Positions 42,738 to 51,384 of a stretch of 55,441 bases of DNA are shown here, piece after piece (within the stretch, counting starts at the first letter, position 1; each line of letters opens with the position of its first letter). The position numbers and the translations under genes are program-made. Below the pieces are notes generated by a model. That model was given only the letters and a program-made list of their open reading frames with translations. It was not told where the DNA came from and did no database searches. Origin of the DNA: an uncultured Lachnospiraceae bacterium. GTDB taxonomy: Bacteria > Bacillota > Clostridia > Lachnospirales > Lachnospiraceae. The stretch lies in the NCBI GenBank assembly GCA_910579275.1, contig CAJTTO010000027.1, forward strand, positions 1-55,441, read 5' to 3'.

Positions 42738-44240
42738 TTATTTTTCAGGTATAACCAACCTGTCGAATCCATCGAGAAGACCTGTCACGATATCAAACAG
42801 CTTATCGCAGTCGCCTTCCCTGACGCCTTCAATATTGAGCGGCATCTGCGGGTCATGAAGCGACATGCGCAGCAGCAGCCAGCCCTTTACTTCCTCTGTG
42901 TCGAACGAAATGCGGACACCTTCATAAGAATTCGGTGCAATATCAAATCCTTTTGCTTTCGCCCTCTCCTCAAACGTATTCAGCGCTTCTGTACCGTATG
43001 CCTTAAAATCATCACCTTGTATTTTGAAACGGTACTCCCGCTCCTCAAATCCTCTTTCCATTTTTTCGATAAAGGATGAAAGTGCCTTGCCCTCCTTTGC
43101 CGCCTTTGCAAGCGCTATCAGGAGCTTCACTGCCATGTACGCACCGTCATCAAGGAAGTAGTTCTCACTGAGTGCGCCATGGCCGGAAGTTTCGATTGCA
43201 AGCGGTGACACAGTGCCCGCATCATTAAGACGCATAGACTCATTAATGACATTCTTGTACCCTCTCATGTATCTGTGGTGCTTCATGCCAATGCTTTCTA
43301 TAAACCGTGTGAGCCTGTCACTCGTAACGGAATCCGTCACAATTGTTCCACCAGGATAATCTTCCGCGATAATAGCCGTCATCATCGCAATAATGGCATC
43401 CCTGTTTACCTCTTCCCCATTCGGAAGCACTGCCGACATCCGATCCACGTCCGTGTCAAAGATAATTCCAAGGTCGGCCTTATTTTTAAGCACCGCCTGC
43501 CGGATTGCCTCCATCGCCTCCTTGTTCTCCGGATTTGGGATATGATTAGGGAAATGTCCGTCCGGCTCTAAGTACTGGCTTCCTGATGTGTCTGCACCAA
43601 GAGGATCCAGCACCTTCTCCACGAAAAATCCTCCTGCGCCGTTTCCCGTATCAACTACAATGTGCAGACCTGAAAGCGGTTTATCATAATCCTGCGCATT
43701 GATGCTCTTTTTTATCTTTTCCTGCAAAAATGCACAATATACGGAAATGGAGTCAACTTTTTCCACTGCTGACAAATCTGCGTCCGCCGTCTCAAGCGCC
43801 GCTGCTGTTTCCAGCACCCTTGTAATATCATCATGCTCCAGTCCGCCATCCCTGTCAAAGAATTTATATCCGTTCCTGTTAAACGGAAGATGACTTGCCG
43901 TAATCATAATTGCGCCGTCAAACGCAAACTCATCAAACACGGTTGTCATAAACATGGACGGTGTCGACACCAGTCCGCAGTCATACACCTTTGCACCTGC
44001 CGCCAAAATCCCCTTAGCTGCTGCCGCAAAGAGACTGTCTGCGGTAATGCGCGAATCATGACCGATACCGATTCGCAGCTCCTGCGTTTTCTTCCCTTTC
44101 TTGTCCGCAAGCCATCTGACAAATCCGCCTCCTATCAGATTCCCCGCCTCCTCCGTGAGGTTCACGCTCTCTCCCGCAACCCCCTCACAGGCAATTCCAC
44201 GAATGTCACTTCCGTTTTGAAGCTTCCTAATATCTGTCAT
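42738..44240 (-). CDS. phosphohexomutase (phosphomannomutase/phosphoglucomutase)
   Basis: Alpha-D-phosphohexomutase of 500 residues interconverting hexose 1- and 6-phosphates for cell-surface sugars or glycogen. It shows the phosphoserine loop ITASHLPFNRNGYKFF (Leu where Asn is usual), the metal loop IIFDTDVDRMSA, the sugar loop IETSGHGALSENY and the C-terminal phosphate loop region SFDTEEVKGWLLLR. Whether glucose or mannose is preferred cannot be settled from these motifs. AGGAGGAGAGAAGG precedes the ATG. It starts the minus-strand run that continues with ispF. Confidence 0.9.
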   Translation of the reverse strand: MTDIRKLQNGSDIRGIACEGVAGESVNLTEEAGNLIGGGFVRWLADKKGKKTQELRIGIGHDSRITADSLFAAAAKGILAAGAKVYDCGLVSTPSMFMTTVFDEFAFDGAIMITASHLPFNRNGYKFFDRDGGLEHDDITRVLETAAALETADADLSAVEKVDSISVYCAFLQEKIKKSINAQDYDKPLSGLHIVVDTGNGAGGFFVEKVLDPLGADTSGSQYLEPDGHFPNHIPNPENKEAMEAIRQAVLKNKADLGIIFDTDVDRMSAVLPNGEEVNRDAIIAMMTAIIAEDYPGGTIVTDSVTSDRLTRFIESIGMKHHRYMRGYKNVINESMRLNDAGTVSPLAIETSGHGALSENYFLDDGAYMAVKLLIALAKAAKEGKALSSFIEKMERGFEEREYRFKIQGDDFKAYGTEALNTFEERAKAKGFDIAPNSYEGVRISFDTEEVKGWLLLRMSLHDPQMPLNIEGVREGDCDKLFDIVTGLLDGFDRLVIPEK

Positions 44241-44367
44241 CCTTCTCTCCTCCTATGTCATAGAATAAAATTTGACGCCAAAAACCAAAGCATTATAACT
44301 GTTATGTATTATTCATTATAGCATAATTGACATAAAAAGGAAACAATTAATAACTGCCTGCATACGA

Positions 44368-45018
44368 ATGAATCGCGCTGTTCAAGAAAGACTAGACTGT
44401 ATGAAGGAATATGAATCGAAATCGGAGTCAACGATAAAAACAGAAAAGAAAATGATGTCGGTACGCCCATTTGACTACTATGCACTACTGTTTTTTGCCA
44501 CCGCGTCCGCCGGATGGCTTTGGGAAGTGCTGCTTTATCTGATAACGACCCACACTTTCGTAAACAGGGGCGTCTATCAAGGTCCCTACCTGCCCATTTA
44601 CGGAATCGGCAGCATCCTGCTGTTTTTGCTGCTCCACCGGATGCGGAAAAAGCCGTTGCGTGTCTTTATCCTCTCTGCCGTGCTCTGCACCTTACTCGAG
44701 TACTCCGCCGGAGTCTGGCTTGCGTGGAAGTGGAACATCCGCTGGTGGAATTACAGCGGACATCTGCTGAACCTGAACGGTTATGTCTGTCTTGCAAGCG
44801 CTGTCTGCTTTGGATTTGGCGGCGTTTTCCTTATCTGCCTTTTTCAACCGGTTTTTAACAGGTTTTACCACCGCATGACAATCGGTCTGCGAACCATACT
44901 GTGTCTTTTGTTTATCCTGCTGTTTACCATTGATGCAGCCTATTCCGTCATTCTGCCCAATACAGGAAAACATATCAGCAGCACTGCCATCCTTTCTATA
45001 TTTCTGCAAAATACGTAA
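44368..45018 (+). CDS. CmpB-like (PF06541) integral membrane protein
   Basis: A membrane protein of up to 216 residues with about five hydrophobic segments. Family features are AGWLWEVLLYLITTHTFVNR, GVYQGPYLPIYGIGSIL, WWNYSGHLLNLNGYVCL and WKWN. It is annotated in many Firmicutes as a putative ABC transporter permease, but with no evidence of transport. The start is unclear: ATG 44368 has no ribosome site, ATG 44401 has a weak one, and the conserved part begins near 44452. TTGACA at 44328 may be its -35. Its stop codon lies inside a half copy of repeat family A. Confidence 0.8.
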   Translation: MNRAVQERLDCMKEYESKSESTIKTEKKMMSVRPFDYYALLFFATASAGWLWEVLLYLITTHTFVNRGVYQGPYLPIYGIGSILLFLLLHRMRKKPLRVFILSAVLCTLLEYSAGVWLAWKWNIRWWNYSGHLLNLNGYVCLASAVCFGFGGVFLICLFQPVFNRFYHRMTIGLRTILCLLFILLFTIDAAYSVILPNTGKHISSTAILSIFLQNT

Positions 45019-45054
45019 GGAGCTGTAGGAAATTAAGTGATACGGATTACGCCA
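45016..45054. repeat. partial family A repeat overlapping a stop codon
   Basis: TAAGGAGCTGTAGGAAATTAAGTG and the following bases align with the left end of copy A2 at 45714 (TTAGGAATTGTAGGAAAATAAGTG, then GATGCAAATTGCGC against GATACGGATTACGC). The first TAA is also the stop codon of the CmpB-like gene. No matching right end is seen before the CYTH gene. Confidence 0.55.
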
Positions 45055-45170
45055 TTTTGGTAACAGATCACATTTTACACCTTGTTTTTCTGAACAAAAA
45101 AAGATACGATAGAAGCATCACATTTATTGATAGAAAGGATGCGGCACGCTGCTGCAAAAGGACTGGACAA

Positions 45171-45671
45171 ATGGAAAATATGGAAATTGAAAAAAAATAT
45201 ACACTAAAAAAACTGCCTGAAAATCTTGAGAGCTATCCCTGTAAAATAATCGAGCAGGCATATCTGAATACTTCTCCCGTAGTACGTGTCCGTCAGTCCG
45301 ATGACGCCTATTACCTGACCTGCAAGGGAAGCGGTCTGATGGCGCGCGAGGAGTACAATTTTCCCCTTGACGAGAAATCCTACAGGCATCTGCGCGCAAA
45401 AGCCGACGGAAACATCATTTCCAAAAAGAGATATGTCATTCCGATTGAAAACCCACAATTTGATGACACCTTTCACCCGTTGTCCACTCCCAGCCTCTCC
45501 ATAGAGCTTGACGTATTTGCACCGCCTTTTGCGCCGCTTGTCATGGCCGAGGTTGAGTTTACGAGCGAGGAGATGGCAAACGCCTTTATTCCCCCGGAAT
45601 GGTTTGACGAGGATGTCACCTATAACCCGGAATACCACAACTCAGCCATGAGCCGGAAAAAAATTGAATGA
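45171..45671 (+). CDS. CYTH domain phosphohydrolase/cyclase-like protein
   Basis: A 166-residue CYTH (triphosphate tunnel) protein. The N-terminal ExExK signature is visible as EIEKKY, and substrate-tunnel basic residues follow (VVRVRQ, LTCKGSG, ISKKRYVIP) with the acidic SIELDVF and AEVEF strands. Members act as triphosphatases (inorganic or thiamine triphosphate) or adenylate cyclases; the activity cannot be chosen here. ATG 45171 follows AAAGGA by 9 bases; the frame upstream to 45057 lacks one. The gene stands alone, flanked by family A repeats on both sides. Confidence 0.87.
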   Translation: MENMEIEKKYTLKKLPENLESYPCKIIEQAYLNTSPVVRVRQSDDAYYLTCKGSGLMAREEYNFPLDEKSYRHLRAKADGNIISKKRYVIPIENPQFDDTFHPLSTPSLSIELDVFAPPFAPLVMAEVEFTSEEMANAFIPPEWFDEDVTYNPEYHNSAMSRKKIE

Positions 45672-45713
45672 TTCTGCTGAATTTTAAGATTTTCCGATAC
45701 CGCAGACAAACAT

Positions 45714-45877
45714 TTAGGAATTGTAGGAAAATAAGTGATGCAAATTGCGCAGTATATTTCTTCGAGGATGTATGTCAAAAAACGCAGTCGTAGTGGGCTA
45801 CGGCGAGGCTTTTTGACATGCATAATCGGAGAAATAGACAAGTCAAGATGCGTCAGTAATTTTTCTACAGTTCCTTA
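45714..45877. repeat. palindromic repeat, family A (copy A2)
   Basis: A 164-bp element with ends TTAGGAATTGTAGGAAAA and TTTTTCTACAGTTCCTTA. The centre is a long stem of ATGTATGTCAAAAA with TTTTTGACATGCAT enclosing GTCGTAG tggg CTACGGC. It is closely related to A3 at 51200, in the opposite orientation, over its whole length. It fills most of the gap between the CYTH gene and thymidine kinase. Confidence 0.85.
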
Positions 45878-45925
45878 GCCAAGCCAGTTTCGCAGAGCCG
45901 GCTTGGCATTGTCATGGGTAATCTA

Positions 45926-46492
45926 TTAATCGTTCCTAAGCATCCCAAGTTTGAAATGCCTGCGGCAGAGCGCCACATAGCTGTCATTGGCTCCAAGAAC
46001 GACCTGCTCCCCGTCGCGCACAATACCGTTGCTGTTAAAACGCGCGTTACAGGTTGCTTTTCTGCCGCACCAGCACACAGTCTTAATCTCCTGTATGGTG
46101 TCCGCAACCGCTATCAGCCGCTCGCTTCCGGGAAACAGATTATTTTGGAAGTCTGTCCGCAATCCATAGCAAACGACAGGCACCTCCATAAAGTCAACGA
46201 TGTCCGAGAGAAAATCAATCTGCTCTCTCGACGCAAACTGCACCTCGTCAACAATAATACAGTCGTAGGACTTGATTTCCTGCTCTGGCATCTGCATTAA
46301 TTCACACAAAAAGATACACTCCATCTCCAGACCGATTCGCGAACGTATTACTCGTTCCCCGTCACGCGTATCTGTCTCAGTCTTGCACAAAAGCGCTTTC
46401 TGCCCGACTTCCTGATAGTTAAAATGTGTCATGAGCGCGTTTGCAGTCTTGGAACTGTTCATTGCACCGTAATAAAAATATAACTTCGCCAT
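45926..46492 (-). CDS. tdk: thymidine kinase (type II)
   Basis: Salvage kinase of 188 residues phosphorylating thymidine with ATP. It shows the P-loop YYGAMNSSKTA, the Walker B/lasso region CIIVDEVQFASREQIDFL and a zinc site from CWCGRKATCNARF plus a later CRRHF. ATG 46492 is set by GGGAG 7 bases upstream; the frame extends to 46600 without a ribosome site. The gene is alone between a family A repeat and an XRE regulator. Confidence 0.94.
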   Translation of the reverse strand: MAKLYFYYGAMNSSKTANALMTHFNYQEVGQKALLCKTETDTRDGERVIRSRIGLEMECIFLCELMQMPEQEIKSYDCIIVDEVQFASREQIDFLSDIVDFMEVPVVCYGLRTDFQNNLFPGSERLIAVADTIQEIKTVCWCGRKATCNARFNSNGIVRDGEQVVLGANDSYVALCRRHFKLGMLRND

Positions 46493-46612
46493 GCGCAATC
46501 TCCCTTCATAACAATATAGTATATCCAAACAGGAGTGTTTTTCTATCTTTTTGTAAATTTTGTATGTATCGCCAGCAGGCTTATATAAATTAGAGCGCAC
46601 ACGGTAAAGGCG

Positions 46613-47281
46613 CTACTTACAAGCAATAAAAACATCCATACTCTCCCCGTCCGTTTCAAAGCAGGGAATAACATCCTTTTCCGTGTGTTCCAGACCGTTC
46701 ACGCGCATATACTCCATAAGCGTTTTGTAGGCGTTTGGAATGGTTACAAAAGGATTTTCAAATGGATTTTCAATGTGTATTGCCGCATACTTGTGCGCTG
46801 CCTGTTCATGTATTTCAATGTCAGGAGGAACAACCCCGTCGGGAAGTATCCATGCTGCTTCATAACCGTGCATATTGAAAACATTAATCTGCTCCTGTGA
46901 CACCTTTGGAAAGTCCCAGCCGATGACACGAGGCTTCTCCACGCCGCAGCTGCGGGCAATGGAAAATACTCTGTCAATCGCATCCCCCTCCGGGTCAGAA
47001 CTTATAACGGCATGTTTTATATAGCGGAAAGCAGGGACAGTCTCGACACGCAGATTTGTATACGCTTCACCGCAAACAACCATATCCTCACGAAACAAGT
47101 TGTCCAGCGTGCACTGAAAAAGATTGCAAAGCTCAATCGCCTTGTCCATTTCGGGCTGCGCTGTCTCCAACTCCCATTTCGATACAGTCTGACGGCTGAT
47201 ATTCATTTTTTCAGCCAACTCCTCCTGTGTCATATTTCCTCTCAGATGCCTTAAAAACTGTAGATTTTTTCCGAAGCTCAT
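46613..47281 (-). CDS. XRE-type regulator with effector-binding domain
   Basis: A 222-residue regulator. The N-terminal helix-turn-helix is clear (NMTQEELAEKMNISRQTVSK followed by WELETAQPEMDKAIEL). Residues from about 80 onward resemble a GyrI/AraC-type effector-binding domain (VETVPAFRYIKHAVISS, GWDFPKVSQEQINVFN, YMRVNGLEHTEKDVIPCFE), suggesting a small-molecule ligand such as a drug. ATG 47281 follows AAAGGAG by 9 bases. No obvious target gene adjoins, apart from the broken GNAT gene upstream. Confidence 0.82.
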   Translation of the reverse strand: MSFGKNLQFLRHLRGNMTQEELAEKMNISRQTVSKWELETAQPEMDKAIELCNLFQCTLDNLFREDMVVCGEAYTNLRVETVPAFRYIKHAVISSDPEGDAIDRVFSIARSCGVEKPRVIGWDFPKVSQEQINVFNMHGYEAAWILPDGVVPPDIEIHEQAAHKYAAIHIENPFENPFVTIPNAYKTLMEYMRVNGLEHTEKDVIPCFETDGESMDVFIACK

Positions 47282-47438
47282 AAAATATTCTCCTTTCCTA
47301 TTCCTGCGCCGCGCCGCATGATTAGTATAGTCTATTTCCCGACAAGCTACCACCAATCCATATGTGCTATTTTTCTAAATCGCGCAACTTCAAAGTGCGG
47401 AGAACTTGGTTTTGTCCTCTTTCATCAAAACGCTGTAA

Positions 47439-47900
47439 TTATAACTGCCTCTCCATCGTTTTCATCATTTCTTCAAAACCATTTCTTTCATAAAACCTGA
47501 GTCCGTCAATATTTTGCGGAAAAACCTGCGTCCGCATAAAATCTGCCCCTCTTTTTTTGCCATATTCTTTACTGGCTTTTATCAGAAGCGTACCGATTCC
47601 CTTGTTCCGCTCACTCTCCAAAACATCCAAATCCTGTATGTAAACTGCGGTCTGGGGTTTTAGGCAAGCTATATTTTTTTGTTCCAATATCATAACATGG
47701 GAAAATCCTGCAACCGTTCCGTCAACATCTGCCACAAGAAGATCCTGATTATCACTTTCAAATATTGCGTGGAAAAAATCATCACTCCGAAAACCTATTA
47801 CAAAGTGCTCCGGTTAATATTTTACCCCATCCGTCTCCAATTCAAGATACAGCCGCCTTAGCTGCTCAATATCCTTCTCATTTGCTGATCTAATCTGCAT
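47439..47900 (-). pseudogene. GNAT acetyltransferase gene interrupted by one nonsense codon
   Basis: On the minus strand an ATG at 47900, with AGGGGGT about 10 bases upstream, opens a typical GNAT frame (MQIRSANEKDIEQLRRLYLE). A TAA at 47814-47816 (codon 29) interrupts it. The same frame then continues for 124 codons (PEHFVIGFRSDDFFHAIF..., acetyl-CoA loop ESERNKGIGTLLIKASKEYG, NIDGLRFYERNGFEEM) to the stop at 47439. The whole 462-base span is in frame, so the only lesion is the stop, probably from CAA or another one-step codon. A sequencing error cannot be excluded. Confidence 0.82.
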
Positions 47901-47930
47901 AGCGCCATACCCCCTGAATGCAACACAAAG

Positions 47931-47960
47931 TAAAAAGAACGCCTATTTCAAGCGTTCTTT
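47931..47960 (-). terminator. terminator after tRNA-Leu
   Basis: On the minus strand AAAGAACGC / GCGTTCTTT form a 9-bp stem with a 9-base loop followed by TTACTTT. It begins 3 bases after the tRNA-Leu 3' end. Confidence 0.8.
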
Positions 47961-47963
47961 GAC

Positions 47964-48043
47964 TGCGGATAACAGGACTTGAACCTGCACGGTCGCCCAC
48001 CAGAACCTAAATCTGGCGCGTCTGCCAATTCCGCCATATCCGC
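47964..48043 (-). tRNA. tRNA-Leu (anticodon TAG)
   Basis: An 80-base cloverleaf: acceptor stem GCGGATA pairs with TATCCGC, the anticodon loop TTTAGGT gives TAG, the variable arm is long as required for class II tRNA-Leu, and the T-loop reads GGTTCAAGTCC. CCA is not encoded. It stands alone with its own terminator. Confidence 0.95.
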
Positions 48044-48229
48044 ATCTGCACATCTGACAGCTTCTGTCAAACGTGCTCCTATAGTTTACCAAATGTAACC
48101 ATGAAAGTCAATCACTTTTCCGACATAAAATATTTCCAAGGTCTGTGCCGTTACTGTTCAGACATCCATCAAAGTAGTGGGAATCATGCGCCAAAATGCT
48201 TGCCTTTTAGCATTTTGTGTGCAAAATCT

Positions 48230-48292
48230 GTTATAATTCACACCTCAATAGCTTGTATGCCGATAAAAGCTGGCGCGGGTGTGAATTGTAAC
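48230..48292. other. 15-bp inverted repeat in an otherwise empty gap
   Basis: GTTATAATTCACACC pairs with GGTGTGAATTGTAAC over 15 positions with one T-G wobble, around a 33-base loop. A smaller stem AAAATGC / GCATTTT lies just upstream. The 320-base gap between tRNA-Leu and the MATE gene has no other feature. No T-run follows, so a terminator is unlikely. It may be the remains of another palindromic repeat or a structured RNA. Confidence 0.55.
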
Positions 48293-48363
48293 TCTGTGCC
48301 CCGACGGTTCTAAACGGTTTCATTGCCTGTCCTTCTAGCGCGAGTTTGAAAACTGCTTTCCGA

Positions 48364-49749
48364 TCAGACATTGTCTGGTACTTGACTGATAACTTTTCTG
48401 TTAATCTTTACCATAAAAAATGCAGACGCACACAGTGACATTCCCTCTGCAATCGGAAATGCCCACCAGACTGCATGCAGCCCTCCCAGCCTTGCAAGGA
48501 CAAATGCCACCGGAAGCAAGACCACAAGCTGTCTCGCAACTGATACGACAAGACTGTATATACCGTTTCCAAGTGCCTGAAATACAGATCCCGCAATAAT
48601 GCAGAACCATGCCAGCAAAAAGTGCACGCATATAATGCGCAGTGCCGGAACGCCAATGGCAAGCATCTCCTCGGATGCATCAAACATCCCAAGGAGCGTT
48701 GCCGGCAGCGTTTCAAACACAATAAATCCCACAAAAAGCAGCACAAATGCATATACAAGGCTGCATTTTATCGCTTTGATTAACCGGCTCCGTTTCCCCG
48801 CCCCATAGTTGTATGCCACAATGGGTATCATTCCATTGTTCAGTCCGAATACGGGCATGAAGAAAAAGCTTTGCAGCTTAAAATATACGCCAAACACTGC
48901 CGTCGCTGTCGCCGAAAATGTAATCAGTATCATATTCATTCCATACGTCATGACCGAACCGATTGCCTGCATAATAATAGAAGGAACACCGACCTTATAT
49001 ATGTTTCCGATCGTATAGCCATCCGGACGGAAACCTTTTAGCGATAACGTAATTTCTTTATTTTTACTGATATTGAAATACAGCCCCAGCATTCCGCCCA
49101 CAATCTGCCCGATTATTGTGGCAATTGCAGCGCCCGCAACACCAAGCGCCGGCATTCCAAACAACCCAAAAATCAATATGGGATCCAGTATAATATTGAT
49201 GATTGCACCGACAGCCTGTGTTATCATGGAATACAAGGTCTTCCCTGTGGACTGCAAAAGCTTCTCAAATATGAGCTGCGCGTACATTCCAAAGGAACAC
49301 ACGCACACAATTGTCAAGTACTGTACCCCCATCGTATATATTTCCGGATCCGCGTCCTTAATCTGGCTTGCATAAAATGGTCTGACCCCTGCAATTCCCA
49401 CAATTACAAAAGCAATATAACTTAACAGCGCCAAAAAAATTCCATTCATGGCAGTCTTACTTACCTGCTTGAAATTCTTTTCCCCCAGCTGTTTTGACAG
49501 CAGGGAGTTGACCCCTACACCAGTACCCGTTCCAAGCGCTATCAAAAGTGTCTGAATTGGGAACGCAAGCGATACTGCCGTGAGGGCATTTTCGCTTAAC
49601 TTTGCCACAAAGATACTGTCCACGATATTGTAAAGTGCCTGAACCAGCATGGAAACCATCATTGGCAGGGACATATTCAAAAGCAGCTTGTCAACGGGCA
49701 TGACACCCATCTTATTTTCCTGCGTTTTTACACCTACTTCACTACTCAT
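48364..49749 (-). CDS. MATE family efflux transporter
   Basis: A 461-residue, twelve-segment transporter of the MATE family, NorM/DinF-like. It shows the entry LLLNMSLPMMVSMLVQALYN, VDSIFVAKLSENAL, and the second repeat with YKVGVPSIIMQAIGSVMTYG. It is a different protein from the MATE at 24073. GAGGAG precedes the ATG. It lies 22 bases downstream of the aspartate kinase gene on the same strand, but with no functional relation known. The substrate is unknown. Confidence 0.92.
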   Translation of the reverse strand: MSSEVGVKTQENKMGVMPVDKLLLNMSLPMMVSMLVQALYNIVDSIFVAKLSENALTAVSLAFPIQTLLIALGTGTGVGVNSLLSKQLGEKNFKQVSKTAMNGIFLALLSYIAFVIVGIAGVRPFYASQIKDADPEIYTMGVQYLTIVCVCSFGMYAQLIFEKLLQSTGKTLYSMITQAVGAIINIILDPILIFGLFGMPALGVAGAAIATIIGQIVGGMLGLYFNISKNKEITLSLKGFRPDGYTIGNIYKVGVPSIIMQAIGSVMTYGMNMILITFSATATAVFGVYFKLQSFFFMPVFGLNNGMIPIVAYNYGAGKRSRLIKAIKCSLVYAFVLLFVGFIVFETLPATLLGMFDASEEMLAIGVPALRIICVHFLLAWFCIIAGSVFQALGNGIYSLVVSVARQLVVLLPVAFVLARLGGLHAVWWAFPIAEGMSLCASAFFMVKINRKVISQVPDNV

Positions 49750-49771
49750 TCGTTCTCCTCATTTTCCGCCT

Positions 49772-51091
49772 TTATATTTTTGTCTCTACAAAGATTGTAT
49801 AAATTGCCTTGATAGCAGTCTCAAAATCCTCATTGGCGACACCGATAATTACATTCTGCTCGCTGGAACCCTGGTCAATCATCCTGACATTTACGTTTGC
49901 ATGCGCAAGCGCCGCAAAAATTCTGCCGACAGTACCCCGCTGTGATTTCATGCAGCGTCCCACAACAGCTATTAGCGCAAGGTCTGACTGAATGTCAATG
50001 CTGTCAGGATTTACCGCCTTACTGATGCCTGACAGTATGTTCTGCTCCTTGTCTACAAACTCAGACTGGTGAACCATTACATTCAGCGTGTCAATTCCGG
50101 ACGGCATATGTTCAAAGGAAATGTCATACTCCTCAAATACCTGAAGCACTTTTCTCCCAAAGCCAACTTCCATGTTCATCATATCTTTCTCGATGTTGAT
50201 GGAAGCAAAGCCTTTCTTTCCGGCAATACCTGTAATCGTATACTTCGCTTTCTTGCACGTATGCCCGACAATCCATGTTCCCTCGTCCGCCGGCTGGTTA
50301 GTATTCCTGATATTAATGGGAATTCCCTCTTTTCTCACAGGGAATATGGCATCTTCGTGCAGTACAGTCGCTCCCATGTACGAAAGTTCCCGAAGCTCGC
50401 CATACGTAATGATATCGATGCCTTTCGGATTTTCAATAATGCGTGGATCCGCAATCAGGAATCCTGACACATCCGTCCAGTTCTCATACACATCCGCGCG
50501 GATTGCCTTTGCAACGATAGAGCCGGTGATATCGGAACCGCCCCTTGAAAATGTCACCACTGTTCCGTCTTCCATGGCACCATAAAATCCCGGAATGACC
50601 GCCCGCTCCACGTTCTCGAGTCTTTTCGAAAGGAGCTTATTCGTCATCTCCGCGTCAAACACGCCTGCCTCATTAAAGCGAATTGCCTCTGCCGGATCTA
50701 TAAACTCATATCCGAGATAATTTGCCATGATAATTCCGTTCAGATACTCCCCGCGGCTGGCTGCGTAATTGGATCCTGCCTTGCTCTTAAAATTGTCAAT
50801 AATCCGGTCAAATTCACCGGAAAGATCTAGCTCGAGCTTCAGTCCGTCAATAATCTCCTGATAGCGTTTCTCAATCTGTGCCATCTCCGCATTGAAATTA
50901 TGGTCTTTCTCTGCCAGCTCATAGCACTTATAAAGCATATCCGTAACCTTGGTATCATTGTCAAACCGCTTGCCAGGCGCAGAAGGAACAACAAATTTTC
51001 TGTCCTCATCTGCATGAATAATATTTCCGACCTTTACAAACTGCTCCGCACTTGCAAGCGAGCTTCCGCCAAATTTCACAACCTTTTTCAT
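49772..51091 (-). CDS. lysC: aspartate kinase
   Basis: First enzyme of the aspartate family pathway (lysine, threonine, methionine), 439 residues. The kinase domain starts VVKFGGSSLASAEQF and contains VTFSRGGSDITGSIVA. Two ACT domains at the C-terminus (GIAGKKGFASINIEKDMM; LIAVVGRCMKSQRGTVGRIF) provide feedback control by amino acids. It matches the long clostridial class of aspartokinase. No lysine riboswitch or T-box was seen upstream; the 293-base gap to hom instead holds a family A repeat. Confidence 0.94.
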   Translation of the reverse strand: MKKVVKFGGSSLASAEQFVKVGNIIHADEDRKFVVPSAPGKRFDNDTKVTDMLYKCYELAEKDHNFNAEMAQIEKRYQEIIDGLKLELDLSGEFDRIIDNFKSKAGSNYAASRGEYLNGIIMANYLGYEFIDPAEAIRFNEAGVFDAEMTNKLLSKRLENVERAVIPGFYGAMEDGTVVTFSRGGSDITGSIVAKAIRADVYENWTDVSGFLIADPRIIENPKGIDIITYGELRELSYMGATVLHEDAIFPVRKEGIPINIRNTNQPADEGTWIVGHTCKKAKYTITGIAGKKGFASINIEKDMMNMEVGFGRKVLQVFEEYDISFEHMPSGIDTLNVMVHQSEFVDKEQNILSGISKAVNPDSIDIQSDLALIAVVGRCMKSQRGTVGRIFAALAHANVNVRMIDQGSSEQNVIIGVANEDFETAIKAIYTIFVETKI

Positions 51092-51199
51092 TTCTCATAA
51101 TTCCTTTCCCAAACCGTTGTACACTCATTATATCTATTTTATTCAAGAACAACAACAATGTTCTTGCGTAACAGCGCTGCATTCGTCTCCCTGTCGCAG

Positions 51200-51362
51200 T
51201 TAGGATCTGCAGAAAAACACCTGACACATCTTGGCTTGTCTTTTTCTCCGATTATGCATGCCAAAAAGCCTCGACGCAGCTCGCTGCGCCTACATTTTCG
51301 ACATGCATTCTCAAAGAAATATCCTGCGCACTCTGTATCATTTATTTTCCTACAGCCCCTTA
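51200..51362. repeat. palindromic repeat, family A (copy A3)
   Basis: A 163-bp copy in the opposite orientation to A2. Read in reverse it starts TAAGGGGCTGTAGGAAAATA and ends GCAGATCCTAA, and its centre pairs ATGCATGTC with GGCATGCAT around GCGCAGC ga GCTGCG. The central stem is kept while the loop sequence differs from A2. It lies between hom and lysC, so it may be transcribed in a read-through message. Confidence 0.82.
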
Positions 51363-51384
51363 TCAAACCGGACAAAGCCTATTC

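Noticed and set aside
47439..47735. Short intact GNAT gene starting at GTG 47735
   Set aside because: It would lack the first third of the GNAT fold, while the frame upstream encodes exactly that part and is interrupted only by one stop codon; the pseudogene reading explains more.
51092..51384. Lysine riboswitch or T-box before lysC
   Set aside because: The gap is mostly a family A repeat; no T-box sequence, specifier stem or lysine-riboswitch core is seen.
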